64,000 nucleotides of DNA from JAVBRA01 sp031548435 (GTDB taxonomy: Bacteria; Bacteroidota; Bacteroidia; Bacteroidales; Rikenellaceae), in assembly GCA_031548435.1 (NCBI GenBank), contig JAVBRA010000001.1, forward strand, positions 1 to 64,000, read 5' to 3'. Shown in pieces: positions 52,635 through 61,342 of this stretch; the first letter of the stretch is position 1, and every line of letters starts with the position of its first letter. The notes beneath the pieces are model-generated. The model worked only from the letters and a program-made list of their open reading frames with translations. It was not told the DNA's origin and did not search any database. Position numbers and translations under genes: made by a program.

Positions 52635-53879
52635 TTATTCCCCCACCTCGGGCATTGGCTTCTGGAACTCGCCGCGGGCCAGTTTGTCGCGTACGGCCTC
52701 GAAGCTGTCGAGCGTGTATTTCACGTCGTCCATGCTGTGAACGGCCGTCGGGATCAGGCGCAGGATGATCTCGCCTTTGGGGATCACCGGATACACGACC
52801 ACCGAGCAGAACAGACCGTATTTTTCCCTCAGTTCGAATACCAGGTTGGTGGCCTCTTCCAGTCCGCCCTTCATGTAAACCGGCGTGACGGGCGACGAGG
52901 TGACGCCGATGTCGAACCCGCGCTCTTTCAGCCCGTTCTGGAGGGCGTGAACGATATCCCAGAGTTTGTTTTTGTATTCGGGGTGCGTCTGCAACAATTC
53001 CAGGCGCTTCAGGGCGCCGATCACCATCGGCATCGGCAGCGACTTGGCGTAGGTCTGCGAACGCATGTTGTAGCGGAAGTAGTTGATGATCTCCTTGTCG
53101 CCGGCCACGAACGCCCCGATGCCGGCCATCGATTTGGCGAAGGTCGAGAAGTGGATGTCGATGGCGTCTTCGACCCCGAAATGCTCGGGCGTGCCCGAAC
53201 CGGTCTTGCCCATGGTGCCGAAGCCGTGCGCGTCGTCGACCAGCAGGCGGAAAGCGAACTCCTTCTTCATGGCGGCGATCTCGTCGAGCTTGCCCAGGTC
53301 GCCCTTCATGCCGAATACGCCTTCAGTGATGACCAGGATGCCGCCGCCGGTTTGCTTCACGATTTCGGTGGCGCGTTCGAGTTGTTTGCGCAGGCCGGCC
53401 ATGTCGTTGTGCTGGAACACGAAGCGTTTGCCGATGTGCAGGCGCATGCCGTCGATGATGCAGGCGTGGGCCTCGGAGTCGTACACCACCACATCGTTGC
53501 GCGAGAGCAGCGAGTCGATGATCGACACCATGCCCTGGTAGCCGAAATTGAGCAGGAAGGCGTCTTCCTTGCCGACGAAGGCGGCCAGGCGGCGTTCGAG
53601 TTCTTCGTGGGTGGTGGTCTGGCCGCTCATCATGCGGGCACCCATGGGGTAGGCCATGCCGAAGGTCGAGGCGGCGTCGGCGTCGGCCTTGATCACCTCG
53701 GGATGGTTGGCCAGTCCCAGGTAGTTGTTCAGGCTCCAGTTGAGCATCTCTTTGCCGCGAAAACGCATCCGCGGGCCGATGGGGCCTTCGAGCTTCGGGA
53801 ACGAAAAATAACCGTGGCTTTTGGCCTGGTGTTCGCCGATGGGGCCCATGTTCTTTTTGATTCTGTCAAAAATGTCCAC
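52635..53879 (-). CDS. Alpha-oxoamine synthase, probable serine palmitoyltransferase
   Basis: This 414-residue PLP enzyme condenses an amino acid with an acyl-CoA. Features are MLNWSLNNYLGLANHPEV, PMGARMMSGQTTTHEELE, DSEAHACIIDGMRLH, VITEGVFGMKGDLG, VDDAHGFGTMG (PLP Asp and His) and the Schiff-base Lys in HFSTFAKSMAGIG. It belongs with BioF, KBL and SPT. From memory it resembles the Porphyromonas gingivalis and Bacteroides enzymes that start sphingolipid synthesis more than BioF, so serine palmitoyltransferase is the favoured role. No other sphingolipid or biotin genes are nearby. Confidence 0.82.
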   Translation of the reverse strand: MDIFDRIKKNMGPIGEHQAKSHGYFSFPKLEGPIGPRMRFRGKEMLNWSLNNYLGLANHPEVIKADADAASTFGMAYPMGARMMSGQTTTHEELERRLAAFVGKEDAFLLNFGYQGMVSIIDSLLSRNDVVVYDSEAHACIIDGMRLHIGKRFVFQHNDMAGLRKQLERATEIVKQTGGGILVITEGVFGMKGDLGKLDEIAAMKKEFAFRLLVDDAHGFGTMGKTGSGTPEHFGVEDAIDIHFSTFAKSMAGIGAFVAGDKEIINYFRYNMRSQTYAKSLPMPMVIGALKRLELLQTHPEYKNKLWDIVHALQNGLKERGFDIGVTSSPVTPVYMKGGLEEATNLVFELREKYGLFCSVVVYPVIPKGEIILRLIPTAVHSMDDVKYTLDSFEAVRDKLARGEFQKPMPEVGE

Positions 53880-53952
53880 TTTATTTCGATTTAATATATT
53901 AATATTCTCCTTTTCGCCGTTGTATTCTTAGCGTTCTGACCGAAACAGACAG

Positions 53953-53961
53953 GCAAAAGTA
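53953..53961 (-). promoter_or_regulatory. -7 box for the spt-like gene
   Basis: On the minus strand this reads TACTTTTGC, a TAnnTTTG match, 73 bases before the start at 53879. Confidence 0.5.
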
Positions 53962-54017
53962 ATTCATTTTGGCCGAAAGTAAAAGGCGCGATATTTTCCA
54001 AAATACGGAAAAATGTG

Positions 54018-54026
54018 TAACTTTGC
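54018..54026 (+). promoter_or_regulatory. -7 box for bamD
   Basis: TAACTTTGC is an exact TAnnTTTG match, with TTTT at 53994-53997 at the -33 distance, 52 bases before the ATG. Confidence 0.6.
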
Positions 54027-54078
54027 ACTCGGCATAACGTGTAAATAACTGGTTTTTAATTAGAAACAGTCATAAACA

Positions 54079-54930
54079 ATGAGAGCGACCCTGAGAAGCA
54101 TCCTGCTATTTTCAGTATTTATACTTACTGCCTCCTGCGGGGAATATTCCCATTACCTGAAGAGCAAAAACCCGCTCGAAACCTATGAGGGAGCGATGAA
54201 ATATTACAATCAGGGAAAATATGGCAAGGCAATCCCCCTGTTCGAATATTGCATTCCCGACCTGGAAGGGTTGCCCATGCAGGATTCGGTGAATTTTTAC
54301 TACGCCAAGAGCCATTACCTGAAGAACGACCTGGTGCAGGCCAGCACGCTGCTCGAAGAGTTCCGCACGCGGTTCGGCCGCAGCCAGTTGCTCGAAGAGG
54401 CCGAATACCTTTACGCCATCTGCAACTACAAGATGTCGCCCTCGGTCAAGCGCGACCAGACGCTCACCCAGAAGGCCATAACGGAATTGAATTCGTATAT
54501 GGGCCGCTATCCCAACTCGCCCCGGCGCGCCGATTGCGAAAAGTGCGTCGCCGAGTTGGAGGACAAAATGTACGAAAAGGCGTTCCTCAATGCCAGGCTG
54601 TATTACGACATGAGTTATTACACCGCGGCGATCCAGGCGTTCAAGGCGTCGCTGAAGGAATATCCGCAGACGCCGTACCGCGAAGAGACGCTGTTCCTGA
54701 TTCTCAAGGCTAATTACGAGTACGCGAAACATTCGGTTCCGGAGAAACAGACCGAACGCTATATCAACACCATCGACGCGTATTACAGCATGAAGGGCCA
54801 GTTCCCCGAATCGAAATACATGAAGGAGATGGACAAAATGCACAAGGAGGCCAATGAATATGTGGCCAAGCATCCCCAGGCATCCCCGGCCTCCGGGGCG
54901 GCGGATACCGACAAGCAACCGGCGAAATAA
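54079..54930 (+). CDS. bamD: Outer-membrane assembly lipoprotein BamD
   Basis: This 283-residue lipoprotein of the BAM complex has the signal MRATLRSILLFSVFILTASC (lipobox TASC) followed by tetratricopeptide-like repeats: LETYEGAMKYYNQGKYGKAIPLFEYCI, FYYAKSHYLKNDLVQASTLLEEFRTRF and LNARLYYDMSYYTAAIQAFKASLKEYP are spread over residues 30-230. It helps BamA fold outer-membrane barrels from the periplasmic side of the outer membrane. It heads an operon with rpoZ (20 bases downstream) and coaBC, an order common in Bacteroidetes. Confidence 0.93.
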   Translation: MRATLRSILLFSVFILTASCGEYSHYLKSKNPLETYEGAMKYYNQGKYGKAIPLFEYCIPDLEGLPMQDSVNFYYAKSHYLKNDLVQASTLLEEFRTRFGRSQLLEEAEYLYAICNYKMSPSVKRDQTLTQKAITELNSYMGRYPNSPRRADCEKCVAELEDKMYEKAFLNARLYYDMSYYTAAIQAFKASLKEYPQTPYREETLFLILKANYEYAKHSVPEKQTERYINTIDAYYSMKGQFPESKYMKEMDKMHKEANEYVAKHPQASPASGAADTDKQPAK

Positions 54931-54950
54931 TTAAAAACACGATAACCGAT

Positions 54951-55271
54951 ATGAAAAAAAGCGGATTACCTACCAGCACCATTACCCGTAACCTGAACGA
55001 CCTGGACCGTGAAACCGGCAACATCTACGAGTCGGTGGTGATTATGGCCAAGCGCGCCAACCAGATCGGAAGCGAAGTGAAGCAGGAACTCAGCCGCAAG
55101 TTGGCCGATTTCAGCACCGTGGGCGACAGCCTCGACGAAACGTTCGAAAACAGGGAGCAGATCGAAATATCGAAGTATTACGAAAAGCTTCCCAAGCCGG
55201 CCATCGTGGCCACCGAAGAGTTCCTCGACGGGGAGGTGCACTATCATTTCACAGAGCCGGTGCAGGAGTAG
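54951..55271 (+). CDS. rpoZ: RNA polymerase omega subunit (Rpb6-like, Bacteroidetes type)
   Basis: This 106-residue protein matches the Bacteroidetes omega/Rpb6 family: ETGNIYESVVIMAKRANQIGSEVKQELSRKL is the conserved core, given here in outline around residues 21-50, followed by ENREQIEISKYYEKLPKP. It is thought to stabilise the beta-prime subunit. The position between bamD and coaBC is the usual one in the phylum. Confidence 0.9.
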   Translation: MKKSGLPTSTITRNLNDLDRETGNIYESVVIMAKRANQIGSEVKQELSRKLADFSTVGDSLDETFENREQIEISKYYEKLPKPAIVATEEFLDGEVHYHFTEPVQE

Positions 55272-55435
55272 GCTCTTTGGCGGGTTGCACGCAGAGGCGC
55301 CGCGGACGGTTTTTGCGGGGGCGTTGTTTCGCTTTGTAATCCGGCAGGTTCCGATTCGACATAAAGACCCGTGGCTGCGCACAACGGTGTTGCGGATGCT
55401 TTTTGAGCGGGGGTGTTTTTTGCTTGGCAACGATT

Positions 55436-56683
55436 ATGGATGAAAAAAAGTTTTCGATAGCAAAAGAGGCTGAGCCTCTGCTTGCGGGAAAGAAAATAAT
55501 TCTCGGCGTGACGGGCAGTATCGCGGCTTATAAGGCGGCGGCACTTGTCCGTTTGCTTGTTAAAGGCGGGGCCCAGGTGCGGGTGGTGATGACGCCGCTG
55601 GCCAAGGAATTCATCACTCCGCTGACCATGGCCACGGTGAGCAAACACCCGATCCTGGTCGATTTCTTCGATCCGGAGAATGGCGCGTGGAACTCGCACG
55701 TGAGTTTGGGCGAGTGGGCCGATCTGTACCTGATTGCCCCGGCCACAGCCAATACGATGGCCAAAATGGCCCACGGCATTGCCGACAACCTGCTGCTGAC
55801 CACCTATTTGTCTGCCAGGTGCCCGGTGTTTGCGGCTCCGGCGATGGATCTGGATATGTATCGCCACGCGGCGACGCAGGAGAACATCGCCCTGCTGAAA
55901 AAACGCGGCGTGCTGGTGGTTGAACCGGGCGAGGGCGAGCTGGCCAGCGGGCTTTCGGGCAAGGGGCGCATGGCTGAACCCGAAGAGATCGTGGCTGCCT
56001 TGGAGGCATTCTTCAAAAAAAAAAGTGATTTCGCGGGGGTGAAGGTGCTGGTGACTGCCGGAGCCACGGTTGAGAAGATCGACCCGGTGCGGTTTATCAG
56101 CAACTTTTCGACCGGGAAGATGGGATATGCCATTGCCGCTGAATTTGCGCGGCGCGGAGCCGAGGTGACCCTTGTCAGCGGCGCGGCGCAAGTGGAGGCT
56201 CCGGCTGGTGTGGCGGTGGTGAAGGCCGAGAGCGCCGAAGAAATGTATGCGGCGGTGGATCCGATCTTTAGCGCTGCCGATATTGCCATTTTTGCCGCCG
56301 CGGTGGCCGATTATACCCCGGCCGAACCGTCGGAGGTCAAGATCAAGAAAAAGGAGGGGGAGATGTCCGTTCCCCTGAAGAAAACCAGAGACATTGCCTT
56401 GGAGATGGGCCGGCGCAAACGGGTCGGGCAGCTGACCGTGGGGTTCGCCCTGGAGACCGACGACGAGGCGGCTCATGCGCTCGACAAACTCGGGCGCAAG
56501 AACCTCGATGCCATTGTGCTCAACTCGCTTCGGGACAAGGGGGCGGGGTTTCGTCACGATACCAACAAGGTGGCCATTCTGTCCGCCGATGGTTCGCGGG
56601 TCGATTATCCGCTCAAGAGCAAGGCGGACGTGGCGGCGGATATCGTCGATTATGTGGCCAGCCGGTTATCGGAAAAGAAATAA
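55436..56683 (+). CDS. coaBC: Bifunctional CoaBC (phosphopantothenoylcysteine decarboxylase/synthetase)
   Basis: This 415-residue enzyme carries out two steps of coenzyme A synthesis. The N-terminal CoaC flavoprotein domain has LGVTGSIAAYKAAAL, a His in NSHVSLGEWAD, APATANTMAKMAHG and PAMDLDMY. The C-terminal CoaB domain has LVTAGATVEKIDPVRFISN, FSTGKMGYAIA, AAAVADYTP and the Lys-rich motif KIKKKE. A run of ten A (56015-56024) encodes FKKKS in the linker between the domains. The start is the ATG giving MDEKKFSIAKE. Confidence 0.95.
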   Translation: MDEKKFSIAKEAEPLLAGKKIILGVTGSIAAYKAAALVRLLVKGGAQVRVVMTPLAKEFITPLTMATVSKHPILVDFFDPENGAWNSHVSLGEWADLYLIAPATANTMAKMAHGIADNLLLTTYLSARCPVFAAPAMDLDMYRHAATQENIALLKKRGVLVVEPGEGELASGLSGKGRMAEPEEIVAALEAFFKKKSDFAGVKVLVTAGATVEKIDPVRFISNFSTGKMGYAIAAEFARRGAEVTLVSGAAQVEAPAGVAVVKAESAEEMYAAVDPIFSAADIAIFAAAVADYTPAEPSEVKIKKKEGEMSVPLKKTRDIALEMGRRKRVGQLTVGFALETDDEAAHALDKLGRKNLDAIVLNSLRDKGAGFRHDTNKVAILSADGSRVDYPLKSKADVAADIVDYVASRLSEKK

Positions 56684-56733
56684 CTTTATGCAGAAGAGCC
56701 CGGCCCCGACCGGGAGTATCATAAAATATCCTT

Positions 56734-58398
56734 ATGCTGCGGCACCTTTCCATTGAAAACTACGCGCTGATCGACTCGCTGGAGATCGATTTCGACGCCG
56801 GGCTCAACACCATTACGGGCGAGACCGGCGCCGGGAAGTCGATTTTGCTGGGGGCGGTGTCGCTGCTGTGCGGGGCGCGGGCCGATGCGGGCGTGATGCG
56901 CGATCCCGGGCGGCCGTGTGTGGTGGAGGGGACGTTTGCCGTTGGCGGCTACGGGTTGGAACCGTTGTTCGAACAGGAGGAGATCGATTATGCCGACGAG
57001 TGTGTGATCCGCCGGGTGATCTCTCCTTCGGGCAAGAGCCGCGCATTCATCAACGATCTGCCGGTGAACCTGGGGGCGTTGAAGCAGATCGGCGAGCGGC
57101 TGCTCGATATCCATTCGCAGCACCAGACACTGTTGCTGGCCGAGGGCGATTTCCAGATGAACGTGCTCGACAGCATTGCCGGGCACGGGACGCCGATGGC
57201 CCAATACAAAGCCGCGTACGCCTCGTTGACCGAGAGCCGCCGCGCTCTGGCCGTGATGAGGACGAATGCCGAGGCGGCCCTGCGCGAACAGGATTATCTG
57301 TCGCACCTGCACAACGAACTGTCGGCGGCCAAACTGGCCGAAGGCGAACAACAGGAGCTGGAGCGGCGACAAGAAGAGCTGACCCATGCCACCCAGATCC
57401 GCGAAACGCTGCTGTCTGCCTGCGACACGATGAACGAAGACGAACGGGGTGTGTTGCCCGAACTCAAGTCGATGGCGGGAGCGTTGTCGAAACTGTCGGG
57501 CGTTTACTCGCACGCCGACGGTTTTGCCGCGCGGATGCAGGGGTGCTACCTTGAGTTGAAAGACCTGACCGCCGAAATGGAACAGGAGGGCGAGCGGGTC
57601 GATACCGATCAGGAACAGCTTGACAAGACGGTCGCCCGCCTCGATCTGATCTTTACCCTTTGCCAGAAATACCGTTGCGCCGATATTGCCTCCCTGTTGG
57701 AATTGGAGCGCGAAGCCGGTGAAAAACTTGAGACCATCGAACATTTCGACCGCGACATCGAGCGGTTGCAGAAAGCGATCGGCGAGTCGGAGGCGTTGTG
57801 CCGTGCAGCTGCCGCACAGATCCGTAAAAAGCGTGAAGAGGCTGCCGTGCGTGCCATGCAATATGTTGTGGATCAGCTTGTGAGGCTGGGTATGCCGCAT
57901 GCGGTGCTGAAAATAGAACTGTCGGATGCGGGCGGGCTGACCCCCAACGGCGCGGATGCGGTGCGGTTTATGTTCAGCGCCAACAGCGGGGCCGCCCTGC
58001 AACCGATCGAGAAGGTGGCGTCGGGGGGGGAGATGTCGCGCCTGATGCTGAGCATCAAATCGTTGGTGGCGTCGCACCTGAAGCTGCCGACGGTGATCTT
58101 CGACGAGATCGACACCGGCGTGTCGGGCGGCATTGCCGACAAGATGGGCGAGATCATCAGCGCCCTGGGCCGCGATATGCAGGTGATCAACATCACCCAT
58201 CTGCCCCAGATCGCCAGCAAAGGCGCGCACCACTATCACGTTTACAAACAATCCGAGGCCGGAGCGACCGCTACCGGCATCCGCAAGCTGTCGCCCTCCG
58301 AGCGCGTGGCCGAAATCGCCGCCATGCTCAGCGGCAGCAGCGTCACCGAGGCCGCCCTGCGGCAGGCCGAAACGCTGTTGGGCGAGGCGGGAAAATAG
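56734..58398 (+). CDS. recN: DNA repair protein RecN
   Basis: This 554-residue SMC-like ATPase acts in double-strand break repair. Features are LSIENYALIDSLEIDF, Walker A GETGAGKSILLGAV, a coiled-coil middle (about residues 155-370), the signature region VASGGEMSRLMLSIK and Walker B VIFDEIDTGVSGG, then VINITHLPQIAS. Length is normal. It follows coaBC after 50 bases and is probably co-transcribed with it. Confidence 0.96.
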   Translation: MLRHLSIENYALIDSLEIDFDAGLNTITGETGAGKSILLGAVSLLCGARADAGVMRDPGRPCVVEGTFAVGGYGLEPLFEQEEIDYADECVIRRVISPSGKSRAFINDLPVNLGALKQIGERLLDIHSQHQTLLLAEGDFQMNVLDSIAGHGTPMAQYKAAYASLTESRRALAVMRTNAEAALREQDYLSHLHNELSAAKLAEGEQQELERRQEELTHATQIRETLLSACDTMNEDERGVLPELKSMAGALSKLSGVYSHADGFAARMQGCYLELKDLTAEMEQEGERVDTDQEQLDKTVARLDLIFTLCQKYRCADIASLLELEREAGEKLETIEHFDRDIERLQKAIGESEALCRAAAAQIRKKREEAAVRAMQYVVDQLVRLGMPHAVLKIELSDAGGLTPNGADAVRFMFSANSGAALQPIEKVASGGEMSRLMLSIKSLVASHLKLPTVIFDEIDTGVSGGIADKMGEIISALGRDMQVINITHLPQIASKGAHHYHVYKQSEAGATATGIRKLSPSERVAEIAAMLSGSSVTEAALRQAETLLGEAGK

Positions 58399-58764
58399 AG
58401 TCGATTGTCGTGCCGGGAACTTTAACAAGGGCCCTGTGCCTGTTTTTTGCGGCCGTTTCGATTGCATGGAGCGGGAGCGCTGCGCCGAGAAGGAGTGTTC
58501 AGGAACAGTTATCGGATGCTCTTGTGGTAGTATCCGGGGTGGGTTTACAACTCGATCGAAGAGCAGGCCGGCGTCTTTTACCGGTAAGGGCAGTATTTTG
58601 TCTCGGAATGTTCGTCGGTTGAGCCGCCGGTTTTCCGGTTATCCGAAACCTGTTTCGAGACGGGATCTCAGAATATAAATGTGCTTACGATGCCAAAACA
58701 TACGGCGCGTTCGACAATAATTACTATATTTACCCCGCGAATATTAACTTAAACTTAAAATATC
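58399..58764. other. Intergenic region between recN and lemA
   Basis: This 366-base stretch shows no convincing coding frame, terminator or RNA gene. The last 60 bases before lemA are AT-rich (TTACTATATTTACC, then TTAACTTAAACTTAAAATATC) and probably hold its promoter. Confidence 0.5.
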
Positions 58765-59325
58765 ATGACCGCTTTATTTGTTTCCCTTGGAATCGTGTTG
58801 TTGCTGGTTATCATCGTCATCGCGTCGTACAATTCGCTGGTGAAGCTGCGCAACAACCGCGAGAACGCCTTTGCCGACATCGACGTGCAGTTGAAGCAGC
58901 GCCACGACCTGATCCCTCAGCTGGTGAGCAGTGTCAAAGGATATGCCGCCCACGAAAAAGAGACGCTCGACCGTGTGATCAGCGCCCGCAACAACGCGGT
59001 GCAGGCTAAGAGCATCGACGACAAGATCGTGGCTGAAAACGCCTTGAATTCGGCCCTGGCCGGAATGCGCATCACGCTGGAAGCCTATCCCGACCTGAAA
59101 GCAAATCAGAATTTCCTGCAACTGCAGGAAGAGATCTCGGACGTGGAGAACAAGCTGGCTTCGGTAAGACGCTACTTCAACTCGGCAACAAAAGAACTCA
59201 ACAACCGGGTGCAGGTGTTCCCCTCGAACATCATTGCCGGAATGTTCGGTTTCCGCAAAGAGATGATGTTCGACCTGGGCGAAACCCGCGCCGCACACGA
59301 ACAGGCCCCGAAAATCGAGTTCTAA
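58765..59325 (+). CDS. lemA: LemA family protein
   Basis: This 186-residue protein has one N-terminal TM helix (about residues 3-22) and a helical LemA domain: YNSLVKLRNNRENAFADIDVQLKQRHDLIPQL is the conserved start (residues 22-53 in outline), with ISARNNAV, AYPDLKANQNFLQLQEE and RRYFNSATKELNNRVQVFPSN. Function is poorly defined. It is commonly paired, as here, with a membrane M48 peptidase gene (77 bases downstream). Confidence 0.93.
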   Translation: MTALFVSLGIVLLLVIIVIASYNSLVKLRNNRENAFADIDVQLKQRHDLIPQLVSSVKGYAAHEKETLDRVISARNNAVQAKSIDDKIVAENALNSALAGMRITLEAYPDLKANQNFLQLQEEISDVENKLASVRRYFNSATKELNNRVQVFPSNIIAGMFGFRKEMMFDLGETRAAHEQAPKIEF

Positions 59326-59402
59326 CGTATTTTGATGACAGAATAGTTCCATTCCTCCCGCTTGTCATGCATGTTGCGGGGGCGGTTAAATATTGACGGA
59401 TA

Positions 59403-60344
59403 ATGCAATACATAGGGATACAAACGCAGAAAAGCCGGAACAACGCGCGTTCGGTGATGCTTCTTTTTCTTTTTCCGATGATCGTGCTGGCGATGGTGAT
59501 GCTGTTCCTGCTGGCGTTCTATTACATGGTGGGGCCTGACAGTTTCGGCAATTACACCGCATGGGAGGTGATCGGCCCGGCATTCCTGCTGGCGGCGCCG
59601 TGGGTGATTGCCATTGTGGCCGTGTGGTTCGGCATTGCTTATCTGTCGAATACCTACATCATCCGCAAGGCCACGCACGCACGGCCGCTCGATCGGACGG
59701 AAAACAAACGGGTCTATAACCTGGTCGAAAACCTGTGCATGGCACAGGGAATGCCCATGCCCAAGGTGAACGTCATCGACGACGACTCGCTCAACGCGTT
59801 TGCCAGCGGCATCAATAAAAAGTCGTACACCGTGACCCTGACCACCGGCATCATCGACAAGCTCGACGACAAAGAGTTGGAGGCGGTGATCGCGCACGAA
59901 CTGTCGCACATACGCAACCACGACGTACGGCTGCTGATCGTGTCGATCGTGTTTGTGGGGATCTTCGCCATGGTGGCCCAGATCAGCCTGATGATGACCC
60001 GTTATATCCGCGGAAATAAGAAAGGCGGCATGATCGTATTGTTGCTGCTGGTGGCGTTGGTTGCCTTTATCGGCTACCTTTTCTCGTCGCTGATGCGTTT
60101 TGCCATTTCGCGCAAGAGGGAATACCTGGCCGATGCCGGGTCGGCCGAAATGACCCGCAATCCATTGGCGTTGGCCAGCGCTTTGCGTAAGATTTCGGGC
60201 GATTCGAGGGTGGAGGCTGTCTCGCGCCAGGATGTGGCCCAACTGTTCATCGAGCATCCGCTGAAGCGCTCAGGCGGGTTCAGCTCGCTGTTCGCCACCC
60301 ATCCGCCGATCGAGAAACGGATCAAAGTCCTGGAGCAATTCTGA
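59403..60344 (+). CDS. M48 family membrane metallopeptidase (HtpX-like)
   Basis: This 313-residue membrane protease has TM helices near residues 20-45 and 60-82, the zinc motif HELSH at residues 165-169, further TM helices near 180-200 and 209-230, and the third-ligand region REYLADAGSAEMT. The end, FATHPPIEKRIKVLEQF, is typical of HtpX. It is probably involved in membrane protein quality control. Pairing with LemA is common in bacteria. Confidence 0.92.
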   Translation: MQYIGIQTQKSRNNARSVMLLFLFPMIVLAMVMLFLLAFYYMVGPDSFGNYTAWEVIGPAFLLAAPWVIAIVAVWFGIAYLSNTYIIRKATHARPLDRTENKRVYNLVENLCMAQGMPMPKVNVIDDDSLNAFASGINKKSYTVTLTTGIIDKLDDKELEAVIAHELSHIRNHDVRLLIVSIVFVGIFAMVAQISLMMTRYIRGNKKGGMIVLLLLVALVAFIGYLFSSLMRFAISRKREYLADAGSAEMTRNPLALASALRKISGDSRVEAVSRQDVAQLFIEHPLKRSGGFSSLFATHPPIEKRIKVLEQF

Positions 60345-60441
60345 CACACACGGTGTGTCTTGCTATCGGGTACCTTGATTTCGTTAGGGAAGTTTGGGGC
60401 GTGAACCGGGTGGCCGAGAATCGTGTTAATAATATAATGAG

Positions 60442-61056
60442 ATGAAAATCATTTGCATAGGCCATAACTACCGCGAGCATATCAAAGAATTAGGGCACCG
60501 GATTCCCGACGATCCGGTGTTTTTTATGAAACCCGACACGGCCCTGCTGCGCAATAACGATCCGTTTTACATTCCCCGGTTCAGCCACGACCTGCATTAC
60601 GAACTGGAGCTGGTGGTGCGCATTGGCCGGGTGGCGAAGCATGTCGAGGAAAAATTCGCGCCGCGCTGTTATGACGAGGTGGGGCTGGGTGTCGATTTTA
60701 CCGCCCGCGACATCCAGCGCTTGTGTATTGAGAAAGGGTTGCCGTGGGAAGCGGCCAAGGCGTTCGACCATTCGGCGGCGGTGAGCCCCGTGTTCGTGAA
60801 TAAAGAGGAGGCGGGCGAGGTCGGAAGCCTGAAGTTCCGCCTTGAAAAAAACGGCGAAACGGTACAAAACGGCGACACGTCGGACATGATCTTCGGTGTG
60901 GACCGGATCATTGCTTATGTGTCGCAATTCGTGACCCTGAAAATCGGCGACCTGATATTCACCGGCACTCCGGCCGGGGTAGGGCCCGTGCATCCGGGCG
61001 ATGTGCTCCGGGGGTGGCTGGGCGACCGGTTGTTGCTCGACTTCGAGGTGCGGTAA
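60442..61056 (+). CDS. Fumarylacetoacetate hydrolase family protein
   Basis: This 204-residue cytoplasmic enzyme has the FAH fold: CIGHNYREHIKELG, PVFFMKPDTAL, ELELVVRIG (metal-binding Glu pair), GLGVDFTARDIQ, KAFDHSAAVSP and the C-terminal IFTGTPAGVGPV. Small members of this family act as oxaloacetate tautomerases or decarboxylases or acylpyruvate hydrolases. The substrate cannot be named from sequence. Confidence 0.9.
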   Translation: MKIICIGHNYREHIKELGHRIPDDPVFFMKPDTALLRNNDPFYIPRFSHDLHYELELVVRIGRVAKHVEEKFAPRCYDEVGLGVDFTARDIQRLCIEKGLPWEAAKAFDHSAAVSPVFVNKEEAGEVGSLKFRLEKNGETVQNGDTSDMIFGVDRIIAYVSQFVTLKIGDLIFTGTPAGVGPVHPGDVLRGWLGDRLLLDFEVR

Positions 61057-61279
61057 CGCCTCTTCTTGCTGCGCAGCATGCTTTAAATTCCCTGTTCTCC
61101 TGTTTGTGTTATAAGATGACGCGGAGGTGTGTCAGTGGTTCGCTATGCTTTCCCTTGTCCTCGCCGTAACTCCGGTTTCGTCTTGTGAACGGTGTGTGCT
61201 GTCAAAGCGTACTGATTGTAGTTTTTGTTTGGGAGCGGTTCGCTGCAACTAACGATAATTCCCTTGTGGAACGGATTGT

Positions 61280-61320
61280 AAAATCAAAAACCGCCTTTGT
61301 ATGGGGCGGTTTTTGATTTT
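61280..61320. terminator. Bidirectional terminator between the FAH gene and the BACON gene
   Basis: A perfect 16-bp stem (61280-61295 with 61305-61320) with a 9-base loop has A/T-rich ends. It lies 22 bases after the BACON gene stop on the minus strand and 223 bases after the FAH gene. Confidence 0.88.
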
Positions 61321-61342
61321 ATTAAATGGGTTCGGAACCAAC

